In this document: positions 7,447-14,750 of the stretch, piece after piece
How the letters are laid out: each line of letters starts with the position of its first letter
How positions within the stretch are numbered: position 1 is the first letter of the stretch
NCBI GenBank assembly: GCA_021286885.1
Contig: JAJTBM010000019.1
Location: forward strand, 1 to 17,712
Direction of reading: 5' to 3'
From: Rhodocyclales bacterium
Lineage (GTDB): Bacteria > Pseudomonadota > Gammaproteobacteria > Burkholderiales > Rhodocyclaceae
Length of the DNA: 17,712 nt
Program-made: the position numbers and the translations under genes
The notes under the pieces: model-generated
The model's database searches: none
What the model was told of the DNA's origin: nothing
The model's input: the letters and a program-made list of their open reading frames with translations, nothing else

Positions 7447-8577
7447 TTATTGCAACTGCTGGAGCAACAAGCCCATGATCTTGCGTGCTGTTTCCGACTT
7501 ATCCATCCCGCCTTCATTGGTCAGGATTTGAACCGTACTGTTGGCGCCATTTTCGGCAACGTAAATACGATACTGCTGTCGGCTGGCCGGGTCTTCAGAT
7601 TTCTTCCAGAAGGCCAGCTTGGAGAGCATGCCCTCATCTTTCTTGCGATTATCGATTTCCGGATCAACATAACGCACGAAATACAGGCCACGCGCACGAT
7701 CGCGATCTTCAACGGTAAAGCCCACGCGATCCAACGCCAGACCAACACGACGCCAGGCGCGATCAAAGCGATCCAGAACCTCCAGGCGTCCGGCCTCACC
7801 CTCGGCACGCACCAGACGGGCACGTGGCTCGGCTTTGGCGGATGCCACTTCAACCTCGGCACGCTTCTCTTCCGCACCCAGACGCACCATCAAACGGCGC
7901 AGCATTTCTGCTTCCAGCTCCGGATCAGCCGGACGCGGCTGCCAGCGCGTGTCTTCGCGAGCGGACGAGGTATAAACCTCCTCCATCGAGCGGTGGCTGA
8001 TGAAAATATCCGTCGTCCCCGGCGTTGCGCCCGGCTCGAAACGGGTACGGAACTTGTCCCGTTCGCCCGTCGAATAGAGCGAATCAAGCAGCTTGCCCAG
8101 GGTGCGACGCAGCAGGTCGTCACCAATCTTGGCGCGGTTTTCTGCCCAGTCGGTTTCCATGATCCCAGCTTCAGGGCGCTCAACCGCAACGATGAAGCCG
8201 GTCTCCTGCCAGAAATCCTTGACCGTATCCCAAACCTTATCCGCCGGCATGCCCACGACCAGCCAACGCTGGTTACCAGAACGCTCGACACGAATCTTGT
8301 CTACAGTCGGCAACACTGCCGAGGTTTGCGCCTGACCCGATGCCGCACGATCCACGCTAAACGCCGAGTAAGTTGCGCTGCCCTTGCCCCCCGTATTGGG
8401 CACCAGATAGCGATCATCGCGTGACAATTGCGAGAGATCCGGGGGCACCTCGAGCGTGGGCTTGGGGGCATTACTCGAAGACTTGTAATCAATCTTGCGC
8501 GAATCCGGGATGATGCCGCAGCCGGAAAGGGCGACGGCGATCAGCGTCGATGTCAGAAAAGCCAGGCGATACTTCAT
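7447..8577 (-). CDS. bamC: Outer-membrane assembly lipoprotein BamC
   Basis: This 376-residue lipoprotein belongs to the BAM complex, which folds beta-barrel proteins into the outer membrane. The signal ends with LSGC and the acylated cysteine is residue 20. The next part is the unstructured BamD-binding segment typical of BamC (IDYKSSS, LEVPPDLSQLSRDDRY). Two helix-grip domains follow, the first with RWLVVGMPADKVWDTVKDFWQ and ETDWAENRA, the second ending YRIYVAENGANSTVQILTNEGG near the C-terminus. It is somewhat longer than the 344-residue Escherichia coli protein. AAGGAA precedes the ATG. It follows dapA by 16 bases, the classic dapA-bamC pairing also seen in Escherichia coli, so it is surely cotranscribed. 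Confidence 0.95.
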   Translation of the reverse strand: MKYRLAFLTSTLIAVALSGCGIIPDSRKIDYKSSSNAPKPTLEVPPDLSQLSRDDRYLVPNTGGKGSATYSAFSVDRAASGQAQTSAVLPTVDKIRVERSGNQRWLVVGMPADKVWDTVKDFWQETGFIVAVERPEAGIMETDWAENRAKIGDDLLRRTLGKLLDSLYSTGERDKFRTRFEPGATPGTTDIFISHRSMEEVYTSSAREDTRWQPRPADPELEAEMLRRLMVRLGAEEKRAEVEVASAKAEPRARLVRAEGEAGRLEVLDRFDRAWRRVGLALDRVGFTVEDRDRARGLYFVRYVDPEIDNRKKDEGMLSKLAFWKKSEDPASRQQYRIYVAENGANSTVQILTNEGGMDKSETARKIMGLLLQQLQ

Positions 8578-8593
8578 GGTGTTCCTTGCTCCG

Positions 8594-9472
8594 TCAGGCT
8601 ACGAGGCCAGCCTGTTGCAATGCGGCCAATACCTTGGCCTTGCCGGCTTCGGTGACTTCGGTCAGCGGCAGGCGGATGCCATTGGGCGAGAGGCCCAGGC
8701 GATGCACGGCCCACTTGACCGGGATCGGATTGGCTTCGCAGAACAGGTCGCGGTGCAGGCCGACCAGCTGGAAGTGAATTTCACGGGCACGCGCGATATT
8801 GCCTTCGCGGGCAGCAACGCACATTTCGTGCATCAGACGCGGGGCAACGTTGGCAGTGACCGAAATGTCGCCATGGAAACCCAGGGCGATGCTGGCAATG
8901 GCCGTCATGTCGTCGCCGGTGTACAGCGCGAAATCCTTGGGTGCGCGGGCGATCAGGTCGCAGGCGCGGTCGAGGTTGCCGGTGGCGTCCTTGACACCAA
9001 CGATACCCGGCACGCCGGCAAGGCGCAGGATGGTGTCGTTGCTCATGTCGGCGACGGTACGGCCCGGCACGTTGTAGAGCAGGATCGGCAGCTCGACGGC
9101 TTCGGCAATCGCCTTGAAGTGGCGATACATGCCTTCTTGCGTCGGGCGGTTGTAGTAAGGCACGACCGACAAGGACATGTCGGCACCGGCCTTCTTGGCA
9201 AATTCGGTGAGCTCGATGGCTTCGGCAGTGGAATTGCCGCCCGTCCCGGCGATCACGGGAATCCGTCCGGCGATGTGCTCGACGGCGACCTTGATCAGTT
9301 CGCAATGCTCTTCAACGGTAACCGTCGGCGATTCGCCGGTGGTGCCGACGACGACGATGGCGTCGGTGCCTTCCTGAACGTGGAAGTCGAGCAGATTGCG
9401 AAAGGAATTCAGGTCGAGGCTGCCATCCTCATGCATGGGCGTAACGATGGCACAAATGGATCCGGTAATCAT
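8594..9472 (-). CDS. dapA: 4-hydroxy-tetrahydrodipicolinate synthase
   Basis: DapA condenses pyruvate with aspartate semialdehyde, the first committed step towards meso-diaminopimelate and lysine. The 292-residue length equals that of the Escherichia coli enzyme. Catalytic residues are all at the standard positions: the Schiff-base lysine K161 (VGVKDATGN), Y133 (LLYNVPGRT), T44-T45 (GTTGES) and Y106-Y107 (VPYYNRP). It is a soluble cytoplasmic tetramer in known cases. The ATG is preceded by a weak CAGG. A sigma-70-like promoter lies in the 78 bases between tilS and this start. bamC follows 16 bases downstream. Confidence 0.98.
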   Translation of the reverse strand: MITGSICAIVTPMHEDGSLDLNSFRNLLDFHVQEGTDAIVVVGTTGESPTVTVEEHCELIKVAVEHIAGRIPVIAGTGGNSTAEAIELTEFAKKAGADMSLSVVPYYNRPTQEGMYRHFKAIAEAVELPILLYNVPGRTVADMSNDTILRLAGVPGIVGVKDATGNLDRACDLIARAPKDFALYTGDDMTAIASIALGFHGDISVTANVAPRLMHEMCVAAREGNIARAREIHFQLVGLHRDLFCEANPIPVKWAVHRLGLSPNGIRLPLTEVTEAGKAKVLAALQQAGLVA

Positions 9473-9502
9473 GGCCTGTTCGGAAAGAAAGAGAATCTGA
9501 GG

Positions 9503-9532
9503 ATTGTAACTGATGAAAATTGACGGCGGAAA
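9503..9532 (-). promoter_or_regulatory. Candidate sigma-70 promoter for dapA-bamC
   Basis: On the minus strand, TACAAT (plus-strand 9503-9508) is one mismatch from the -10 consensus. It is spaced 18 bases from TTTCCG (9527-9532), a poor -35 match. It lies about 30 bases upstream of the dapA start and is the only gap between tilS and dapA. This is a sequence match only. Confidence 0.4.
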
Positions 9533-9550
9533 GGCGTTCGTAACTCTTTG

Positions 9551-10525
9551 TTACCCCAGCCCTTGCCAAAAGAGCCGTTGATGGCGGCAAAACATGCGCC
9601 CTTGCGGCAGTTCCAGCGCCGGATGCCGATCCGGCCCGGCGGTTTGAATTTGCCGACAAAACTCATTGAGCCGGGCGGCAACTGGCGGCTGCCAACCCAG
9701 CTGGCGCAAGCGATAGCGAATGAGATTCTTCAAGCGCGGCAAGGACAGCGCCTTGAGCACCGCGAGCCGGGCGCTGTCGCCCTCTGCTGCGCGCACCCAA
9801 TCTTCGGCAGCCAGTTCATCGAGCAGGCCCTGCGCCTCGGCAAAATGCCCGGCAGCTTGCGCCAGCGCCGATTCGGCAGCGGGAAAGCGTTGGCTTAAAT
9901 CAACCAGCGTCTGATGACGCAAATAATTGCGCGAAAAACCCAGGTCGGCATTGCTCTCGTCCTCGATCCACGCCAGGCCCGCCTGGCGCGCATAGGCTTC
10001 GATCTCGGCACGCGAGCTGGCGAGCAAAGGGCGCAGCAACTGTTTATCAGCGAAAACACGCTGCACCGGCATGCCCGCTGCGCCCGTCAGGCCGCTGCCG
10101 CGCAGCAAATTAAACAAGAGCGTTTCGGCTTGATCGCCGCGATGTTGAGCGAGCAAGAGCCAGTCGCCGGGGATTTCGGCAAAGACGGCGTAGCGCGCCT
10201 GGCGGGCGGCGGCTTCGAGGCCGCTGCCACTTTTACGGTCGACGGCCACACGGCGCAAAATCAGCGGCACGCCCAAGTCGGCACAATAAGCCGTACAAAA
10301 GTCCGCCCAGGCATCGGCATGGGGCGAAAGACCATGATGGACGTGCACCGCCGTCAGCCGCTCGCGGTAGCCGAGTTGGCAAAGGAGGTGCAGCAGGGTG
10401 ACGGAGTCGCAGCCGCCGGAGAGGCCGACGCAGAGCGTCTGCGTCGGGCCGATGCGCGCCGCCAGCCAGCTGCCGACGCGCCGGTTCAGCAAATCAGGCG
10501 GCGGATTTGTCGGTGTAACGGCCAT
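9551..10525 (-). CDS. tilS: tRNA(Ile)-lysidine synthase, short form
   Basis: TilS attaches lysine to cytidine 34 of tRNA-Ile with a CAU anticodon, changing both charging and decoding from methionine to isoleucine. The N-terminal domain carries the PP-loop SGGCDS at residues 36-41, the HVHHGL element, [11 protein letters not shown] and [12 protein letters not shown]. The middle substrate-binding domain follows, and the protein stops at 324 residues ([11 protein letters not shown]). The Escherichia coli enzyme has 432 residues, so the C-terminal domain is absent. The usual HxDDQAET loop reads HRGDQAET here. The ATG lies inside the end of accA (32-base overlap) with no clear ribosome binding site, suggesting translational coupling. 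A TTG at 10492 is an alternative start without overlap. Confidence 0.93.
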   Translation of the reverse strand: MAVTPTNPPPDLLNRRVGSWLAARIGPTQTLCVGLSGGCDSVTLLHLLCQLGYRERLTAVHVHHGLSPHADAWADFCTAYCADLGVPLILRRVAVDRKSGSGLEAAARQARYAVFAEIPGDWLLLAQHRGDQAETLLFNLLRGSGLTGAAGMPVQRVFADKQLLRPLLASSRAEIEAYARQAGLAWIEDESNADLGFSRNYLRHQTLVDLSQRFPAAESALAQAAGHFAEAQGLLDELAAEDWVRAAEGDSARLAVLKALSLPRLKNLIRYRLRQLGWQPPVAARLNEFCRQIQTAGPDRHPALELPQGRMFCRHQRLFWQGLG

Positions 10526-11462
10526 AGCTCATCAGCCGCTCGTAACGGGCTGCGAGCAATTCTTCGGTCGACAGCGCAGACAGCTGCTTGAGCGCATCTT
10601 GCAAGGATTTCTTGAGATTGAGCGCCATCGCCGCGTGGTCGCGTTGTGCGCCGCCCAGCGGCTCATTGACCACCTTGTCGATCAGGCCCAGCGACTTGAG
10701 ACGCGGGGCGGTGATGCCCATGGTTTCAGCCGCTTCGGGTGCCTTTTCGGCGCTCTTCCAGAGAATGGAAGCGCAGCCCTCGGGCGAAATCACCGAGTAG
10801 GTCGAGTATTGCAGCATCTGCACGACATCGCCGACAGCAATCGCCAGCGCGCCGCCGGAACCGCCTTCGCCGATGATGGTGACGATGACCGGCACCTTGA
10901 GTTCGGCCATCACGAAAAGGTTGCGGCCAATGGCTTCGGACTGGCCGCGCTCCTCAGCATCAATGCCGGGGTAGGCACCGGGGGTGTCGACGAAGGTCAT
11001 CACCGGAATGCCGAATTTTTCCGCCAGCTTCATCAGGCGCAGCGCCTTGCGATAGCCCTCGGGCCGGGGCATGCCGAAGTTGCGGTAGATCTTTTCCTTG
11101 GTGTCGCGCCCCTTCTGGTGGCCGATCACCATGCAGGGCTGACCGTTGAAGCGGGCCAGCCCGCCGACGATGGCCTTGTCGTCGGCAAAAGCCCGGTCCC
11201 CGTGCAGCTCCTCGAAATCCGTGAAGATGTGGGCCACGTAGTCCAGGGTGTAGGGGCGCTGGGGATGACGGGCCACCTGGGCGATCTGCCAGGGGGTCAG
11301 CTTGGCGTAGATTTCCTTGGTCAGGGACTGGCTCTTTTCCGCCAGCCGGTCGATCTCCTCGGATATATCGACGGCCGAGTCTTCCTGGCCGAAGCGCAGG
11401 GCTTCAATCTTGTTCTCCAGCTCGGCAATCGGCTGCTCAAAATCGAGGAAAGTGGTTTTCAT
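10494..11462 (-). CDS. accA: Acetyl-CoA carboxylase carboxyltransferase subunit alpha
   Basis: AccA, with AccD, moves the carboxyl group from biotin carrier protein to acetyl-CoA, making malonyl-CoA for fatty-acid synthesis in the cytoplasm. The protein is 322 residues, close to the 319 of Escherichia coli. It shows [22 protein letters not shown], the [11 protein letters not shown] crotonase-fold loop and [15 protein letters not shown]. The frame is open upstream to 11651, but the ATG at 11462 ([16 protein letters not shown]) matches the family start. No strong ribosome binding site is visible. tilS overlaps its end by 32 bases. Codon use changes within the gene: the first half uses GGG glycine, only CAG glutamine and mostly CTG leucine like the genes to the right, while the second half looks like the genes to the left. 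Confidence 0.97.
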   Translation of the reverse strand: MKTTFLDFEQPIAELENKIEALRFGQEDSAVDISEEIDRLAEKSQSLTKEIYAKLTPWQIAQVARHPQRPYTLDYVAHIFTDFEELHGDRAFADDKAIVGGLARFNGQPCMVIGHQKGRDTKEKIYRNFGMPRPEGYRKALRLMKLAEKFGIPVMTFVDTPGAYPGIDAEERGQSEAIGRNLFVMAELKVPVIVTIIGEGGSGGALAIAVGDVVQMLQYSTYSVISPEGCASILWKSAEKAPEAAETMGITAPRLKSLGLIDKVVNEPLGGAQRDHAAMALNLKKSLQDALKQLSALSTEELLAARYERLMSYGRYTDKSAA

Positions 11463-11547
11463 CCGGGGGCCAAAAATTTTGGGAGGCGGGGATTTTACCC
11501 CCAAATTTTCCGATTTTCCCGGTTTGCTTCCGGAGGCCCGGCCAGCC

Positions 11548-12189
11548 TCAGCCGTAGCGCCCGCCCACGAAAGGATTGTAGCGGCGCTCTTCTCCCAGGG
11601 TGGACATGGGGCCGTGCCCGGGGATGAAGTCCACCTCGTCGCCCAGGGCAAACAGCTTTTCCTTGATGGAGCGCATCAGATCGGCATGGCGGCCCAGGGG
11701 GAAATCGGTGCGCCCCACGGAACCCTTGAAGAGCACGTCGCCCACCACCACCAGGCGCCCCGGCCGGTCGTGAAACACCACATGGCCCGGGGTATGCCCG
11801 GGGCAGTGCAGGACTTCCAGCTCCACTTCGCCGAAGCGGACCCGGTCTCCGTCCTGCAACCAGCGGCTGGGCACGAAACTGCGGCAGGGAGGAAAACCGA
11901 ACATGCGGCTCTGCTCGGCCATGCCGTCAACCCAGAAGCGGTCGGCCTCGCCCGGCCCCTCCACGGGCAGGCCCAGCCGTTCGGCCAGCTCCGCCACCCC
12001 GCCGGCATGGTCGATGTGGCCATGGGTCACCAGGATCAGGACCGGGGTCAGCTGTTCCCGGGCCAGGGCGGCGAGGATCTGCTCCACGTCCCCGCCCGGG
12101 TCCACCACCGCCGCCTGGCGGCTGGCCTCGCACCAGAGCAGGGTGCAGTTCTGTTCGAAGGGGGTCACGGGAACGATGGTGTAACGCAT
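11548..12189 (-). CDS. Metallo-beta-lactamase-fold hydrolase, glyoxalase II-like (YcbL type)
   Basis: This 213-residue cytoplasmic protein has a complete metallo-hydrolase site: THGHIDH at residues 55-61, the CPGHTPGH histidine, the bridging aspartate in [15 protein letters not shown], and PGHGP near the C-terminus. The length and the GSVGRTD and GHGPMST motifs match the YcbL/GloB-like branch, which hydrolyses glutathione thioesters such as S-lactoylglutathione in some members. It lacks the longer C-terminal helical domain of classical glyoxalase II. It is transcribed towards accA with 85 bases between and no obvious terminator, so read-through is possible. The substrate is inferred from the family only. 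Confidence 0.92.
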   Translation of the reverse strand: MRYTIVPVTPFEQNCTLLWCEASRQAAVVDPGGDVEQILAALAREQLTPVLILVTHGHIDHAGGVAELAERLGLPVEGPGEADRFWVDGMAEQSRMFGFPPCRSFVPSRWLQDGDRVRFGEVELEVLHCPGHTPGHVVFHDRPGRLVVVGDVLFKGSVGRTDFPLGRHADLMRSIKEKLFALGDEVDFIPGHGPMSTLGEERRYNPFVGGRYG

Positions 12190-12346
12190 GGCGAGGAGCA
12201 GATGAGTGGCGGGGGCGCCATTATGGCACGGCCGTTTCAGCCCGGCCCGGGGCCCCTGCCCGGTGGCTATCCGGCGCCGGGGAAAACTGCTATAAACGCG
12301 CTTAAATCAAAAAGTTGTATCGCTTTTTTCGAGTGGAGAGACAGGT
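12190..12346. promoter_or_regulatory. Divergent promoter region, metallo-hydrolase / HDOD gene
   Basis: On the plus strand TATAAA at 12291-12296 is a candidate -10 for the HDOD gene, with no good -35 match. On the minus strand CATAAT (plus-strand 12220-12225) is a candidate -10 about 30 bases before the metallo-hydrolase start. The stretch between them is very GC-rich, with CCGG and GGCC palindromes. The 45 bases before the HDOD gene are AT-rich, unlike their surroundings. Confidence 0.35.
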
Positions 12347-13204
12347 ATGCTCGACCATCCCTTGCAGGAACTGGACGACTGGGTGGTGTATTTCAGCGAG
12401 CGGGAACTGCCTGTCCTGCGCCACACCCGCCGCCAGCTGGAAACCGCCCGGGAAAACATGGATCAGGTGTCGGGCAAGGCCATCGCCCGCATCGTGCTCC
12501 AGGACCCCCTCATGGCCGTGCGGGTGCTGGCCTACATCCAGCCCCTGACCGGCAAGCGCCTGCACCATGACGTGACCACCATCGCCGGGGCCATCATGAT
12601 GCTGGGCATAGAACCCTTCTTCAAACGCTTCGAACAGCTTTCCACCCTGGAAGACACGCTCAAGGGCTGCCCGCCCCAGGCCCTGCTGGGGGCCCTGCAG
12701 GTCATCCGCCGGGCCCAGCAGGCCTCCCACTACGCCCAGGAATGGGCCATCTGGCGCGTGGACGTGAATGTGGAGGAGGTGACCCTGGCCGCCCTGCTGC
12801 ATGATCTGGCCGAAATCCTGCTGTACTGCTTCGCGCCCCAGCTGGCCCTGCGCATCCGCGAGATGCAGACGCTCAACCCGCAGTTGCGCAGCCAGAGCGC
12901 CCAGGAACAGGTCCTGGGCATCCGCCTGCAGGACATCCAGACCGCCCTGTGCAAGGCCTGGCATCTGCCCGACCTGCTCCTGAAGCTGATCGACGACGAA
13001 CACGCGGAACAACCCCGGGTCAGGAACGTGGTGCTGGCCGTCAACCTGGCCCGGCACCTGGCCCACGGCTGGCACGACACGGCCCTCCCGGACGACCTGA
13101 AGGCCATCGCCCAGCTGCTCAACCTGTCCGAAGAAGCCCTGGGCCAGCGCCTGGGCCTGGCGCCCCCGGAGAGCGGCCCCATCGAGCCGCCTCAGCCGCA
13201 ATAG
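12347..13204 (+). CDS. HDOD-domain protein
   Basis: This 285-residue soluble protein has an HDOD domain, a relative of HD phosphohydrolases that usually lacks full catalytic residues and acts in signalling. Recognisable parts are IARIVLQDPLMAVRVLAYIQ near residues 45-65, TIAGAIMMLGIEP at about 80-92 and AALLHDLAEILLYCFAP at about 145-165, where an HD pair survives. The rest of the HD metal site is not obvious. The C-terminal third is helical and ends in a Pro-rich tail. A fair ribosome binding site (GGAGAGACAGG) precedes the ATG. It is a single-gene unit, divergent from the metallo-hydrolase, and its last 13 bases overlap the convergent miniprotein gene. HDOD proteins are often tied to motility, chemotaxis or second-messenger control; nothing local specifies which. 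Confidence 0.88.
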   Translation: MLDHPLQELDDWVVYFSERELPVLRHTRRQLETARENMDQVSGKAIARIVLQDPLMAVRVLAYIQPLTGKRLHHDVTTIAGAIMMLGIEPFFKRFEQLSTLEDTLKGCPPQALLGALQVIRRAQQASHYAQEWAIWRVDVNVEEVTLAALLHDLAEILLYCFAPQLALRIREMQTLNPQLRSQSAQEQVLGIRLQDIQTALCKAWHLPDLLLKLIDDEHAEQPRVRNVVLAVNLARHLAHGWHDTALPDDLKAIAQLLNLSEEALGQRLGLAPPESGPIEPPQPQ

Positions 13205-13317
13205 CGCAGGTTCTGCCAGTCAAAGAGCAGCTCCGGCATCTGGTAAGCCAGGAACAGCCGGTACAGGAGCCAGACAAACAGCAGCCCCAGGAGCAGCCAG
13301 GCCAGCCGCCGCTTCAC
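13192..13317 (-). CDS. 41-residue membrane miniprotein coupled to the MFS gene
   Basis: A GTG start overlaps the stop of the MFS transporter gene in a GTGA arrangement (13314-13317), the standard geometry for translational coupling. The peptide begins MKRRLAWLLLGLLFVW, has one strong transmembrane segment (about residues 5-26) after a positive N-terminus, and ends with a polar tail MPELLFDWQNLRYCG. By the positive-inside rule the tail would be periplasmic. No named family is recognised. The overlap, the clean topology and the aromatic/polar tail argue for a real gene rather than chance in GC-rich DNA. Its 3' end overlaps the convergent HDOD gene by 13 bases. It may stabilise or modulate the transporter. 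Confidence 0.6.
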   Translation of the reverse strand: MKRRLAWLLLGLLFVWLLYRLFLAYQMPELLFDWQNLRYCG

Positions 13318-14519
13318 GACCGGGCCTCCTGCCCGGCCAGGGGCTGCTCCCGGATCGGCCAGGCCAGGAGCGCCGCCACCAGGGAGAGCCCGAGCACCAG
13401 GCCCCAGGCCAGGCCATAGGAGCCGGTCTGGTCGAAGATCCGGCCGCCCAGCCAGGCCCCCAGGAAACTGCCCAGCTGGTGCCCCAGGAACACCACGCCG
13501 CTCAACATGGACATGTAGCGCAGCCCGAAGATCTGGGCCACCAGGCCGTTGGTGAGGGGCACCGTGCCCAGCCACAAGAGGCCCATGGCGGCGGCAAACA
13601 GCCAGACCCCGGGCAGCCCCGCCGGAATGCCCAGGAACGCCAGCACCGCCACGGCACGCAGGGCATAGATGGCCACCAGCAGATTCTTCTTGCTGTACAG
13701 CCCGCCCCACCAGCCGAACAGGAAGGAGCCGGCCACGTTGCAGAGCCCGATCAGGGCCACCGCTGTCATGCCCACGTTGGCGCTGTATCCGGCATCCACC
13801 AGGTAGGCGGGCAGATGCAGCATGATGAAGGCGGTCTGGAAGCCGCACACGAAGTAGCTCCAGAACAGCAGATGAAAGCTCCGCTCCCCCCCGGCCTGGC
13901 GCAAGGCCTGGCCCGGGGACTGGGAAGCGCCGGCAGGAACCTGGGCGGGACCGTCGGCCAGGGCCGCCGCCAGGGGAACGATCAGGGCTATGCCCAGGGC
14001 CAGGAACACCAGGGCCAGTTGCCAGCCGTGGGCGCTGATCAGGGCCTGGCCCACGGGCAGCACGGCAAACTGCCCGAAGGAGCCGCCCGCCCCCACCACT
14101 CCCAGGGCCAGGCTGCGCCGCGCCGGCGCCACATGCCGCCCCACCACGCCCATCACCACGGCAAAGGTGGTGCCGGAGAGCCCCAGCCCCACCAGCAACC
14201 CGGCGGAGACATCGAACAGGGCCTCGCCGCCCCCCAGGGCCATGCCCAGCAGGCCGAGCAGATACAGCAGGGCGGAAACCACCAGGGTGCGCCCCGCCCC
14301 CAGCCGGTCGGCAAAGGCGCCGGCAAAGGGGGACGCCAGCCCCCACACCAGGTTCTGCAGGGCGATGGCGAAGGAAAAGACCTCGCGGCTCCAGCCCTGG
14401 CCCTGGGTGATGGGCTGCAGGAACAGCCCGGCCGTGTGCCGGACCCCCATGGACAGGGTGAGAATCAGGCAGGCGCAGGTGATGATGAGGGCGGGGGTAC
14501 GCCAGCGGGCAGGCAGCAT
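13314..14519 (-). CDS. Major facilitator superfamily transporter
   Basis: This 401-residue inner-membrane transporter has about twelve hydrophobic helices and a central hydrophilic loop (around DGPAQVPAGASQSPGQALRQ). The first cytoplasmic loop carries a motif-A-like element, FADRLGAGRTL, and the preceding GWSREVFSFAIALQNLVWG resembles the monocarboxylate/oxalate-formate branch of the superfamily. The frame is open upstream to 14711, but the ATG at 14519 places the first helix at the usual distance from the N-terminus; no clear ribosome binding site precedes it. The next gene, a membrane miniprotein, overlaps its stop by four bases. It is divergent from the potassium-sensor cluster. The substrate cannot be stated. 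Confidence 0.9.
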   Translation of the reverse strand: MLPARWRTPALIITCACLILTLSMGVRHTAGLFLQPITQGQGWSREVFSFAIALQNLVWGLASPFAGAFADRLGAGRTLVVSALLYLLGLLGMALGGGEALFDVSAGLLVGLGLSGTTFAVVMGVVGRHVAPARRSLALGVVGAGGSFGQFAVLPVGQALISAHGWQLALVFLALGIALIVPLAAALADGPAQVPAGASQSPGQALRQAGGERSFHLLFWSYFVCGFQTAFIMLHLPAYLVDAGYSANVGMTAVALIGLCNVAGSFLFGWWGGLYSKKNLLVAIYALRAVAVLAFLGIPAGLPGVWLFAAAMGLLWLGTVPLTNGLVAQIFGLRYMSMLSGVVFLGHQLGSFLGAWLGGRIFDQTGSYGLAWGLVLGLSLVAALLAWPIREQPLAGQEARS

Positions 14520-14628
14520 GGAGAGCGGGAACGGGCAAAACGGTGATGATAAGACCAGCCCCCAATTTTTACGAATTCTTAACGCCCCATGGCTTACCTT
14601 GCGCCTGAAAGCCCCACCTGCCCCGACC

Positions 14629-14745
14629 ATGGAAGACCTGCTCCACTTTCTCTCCGCCCTGCTGGTCATTTTTGCCCCGCTGCTCTTGGTCGCCTGGCTG
14701 CTGCAGCGCAAGGGCCGGAAAACCCCCGGCCGCTTGCTAGACTAG
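14629..14745 (+). CDS. Possible 38-residue membrane peptide ahead of the sensor kinase
   Basis: An ATG at 14629 opens a 38-codon frame ending TAG at 14745, five bases before the kinase ATG. The peptide has an acidic N-terminus (MEDLLHFLSALL), one transmembrane segment of about 20 residues (LVIFAPLLLVAWLLQ) and a basic tail (RKGRKTPGR), a sensible topology with the tail inside the cell. No Shine-Dalgarno sequence is visible, which weakens the case. The position in front of a Kdp-type kinase recalls the small KdpF subunit, but the sequence is not similar to the KdpF I know. It could be a real regulatory peptide or a leader, or a chance frame. Confidence 0.45.
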   Translation: MEDLLHFLSALLVIFAPLLLVAWLLQRKGRKTPGRLLD

Positions 14746-14750
14746 GCCCC

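Noticed and set aside
9540..9554. GTAAC/GTTAC inverted repeat at the tilS stop as a terminator
   Set aside because: Only a five-base stem and no T tract on the minus strand.
13321..14565. Long minus-strand open frame overlapping the MFS gene
   Set aside because: It is a shadow frame: Gly, Pro, Ala and Arg-rich with no domain. Only its last 41 codons, beyond the MFS stop, look like a real peptide.
14589..14750. Upstream ATG that would extend the sensor kinase by 54 residues
   Set aside because: The extra residues are Pro-rich and unlike KdpD; the ATG at 14751 gives the expected short N-terminus before the first helix.
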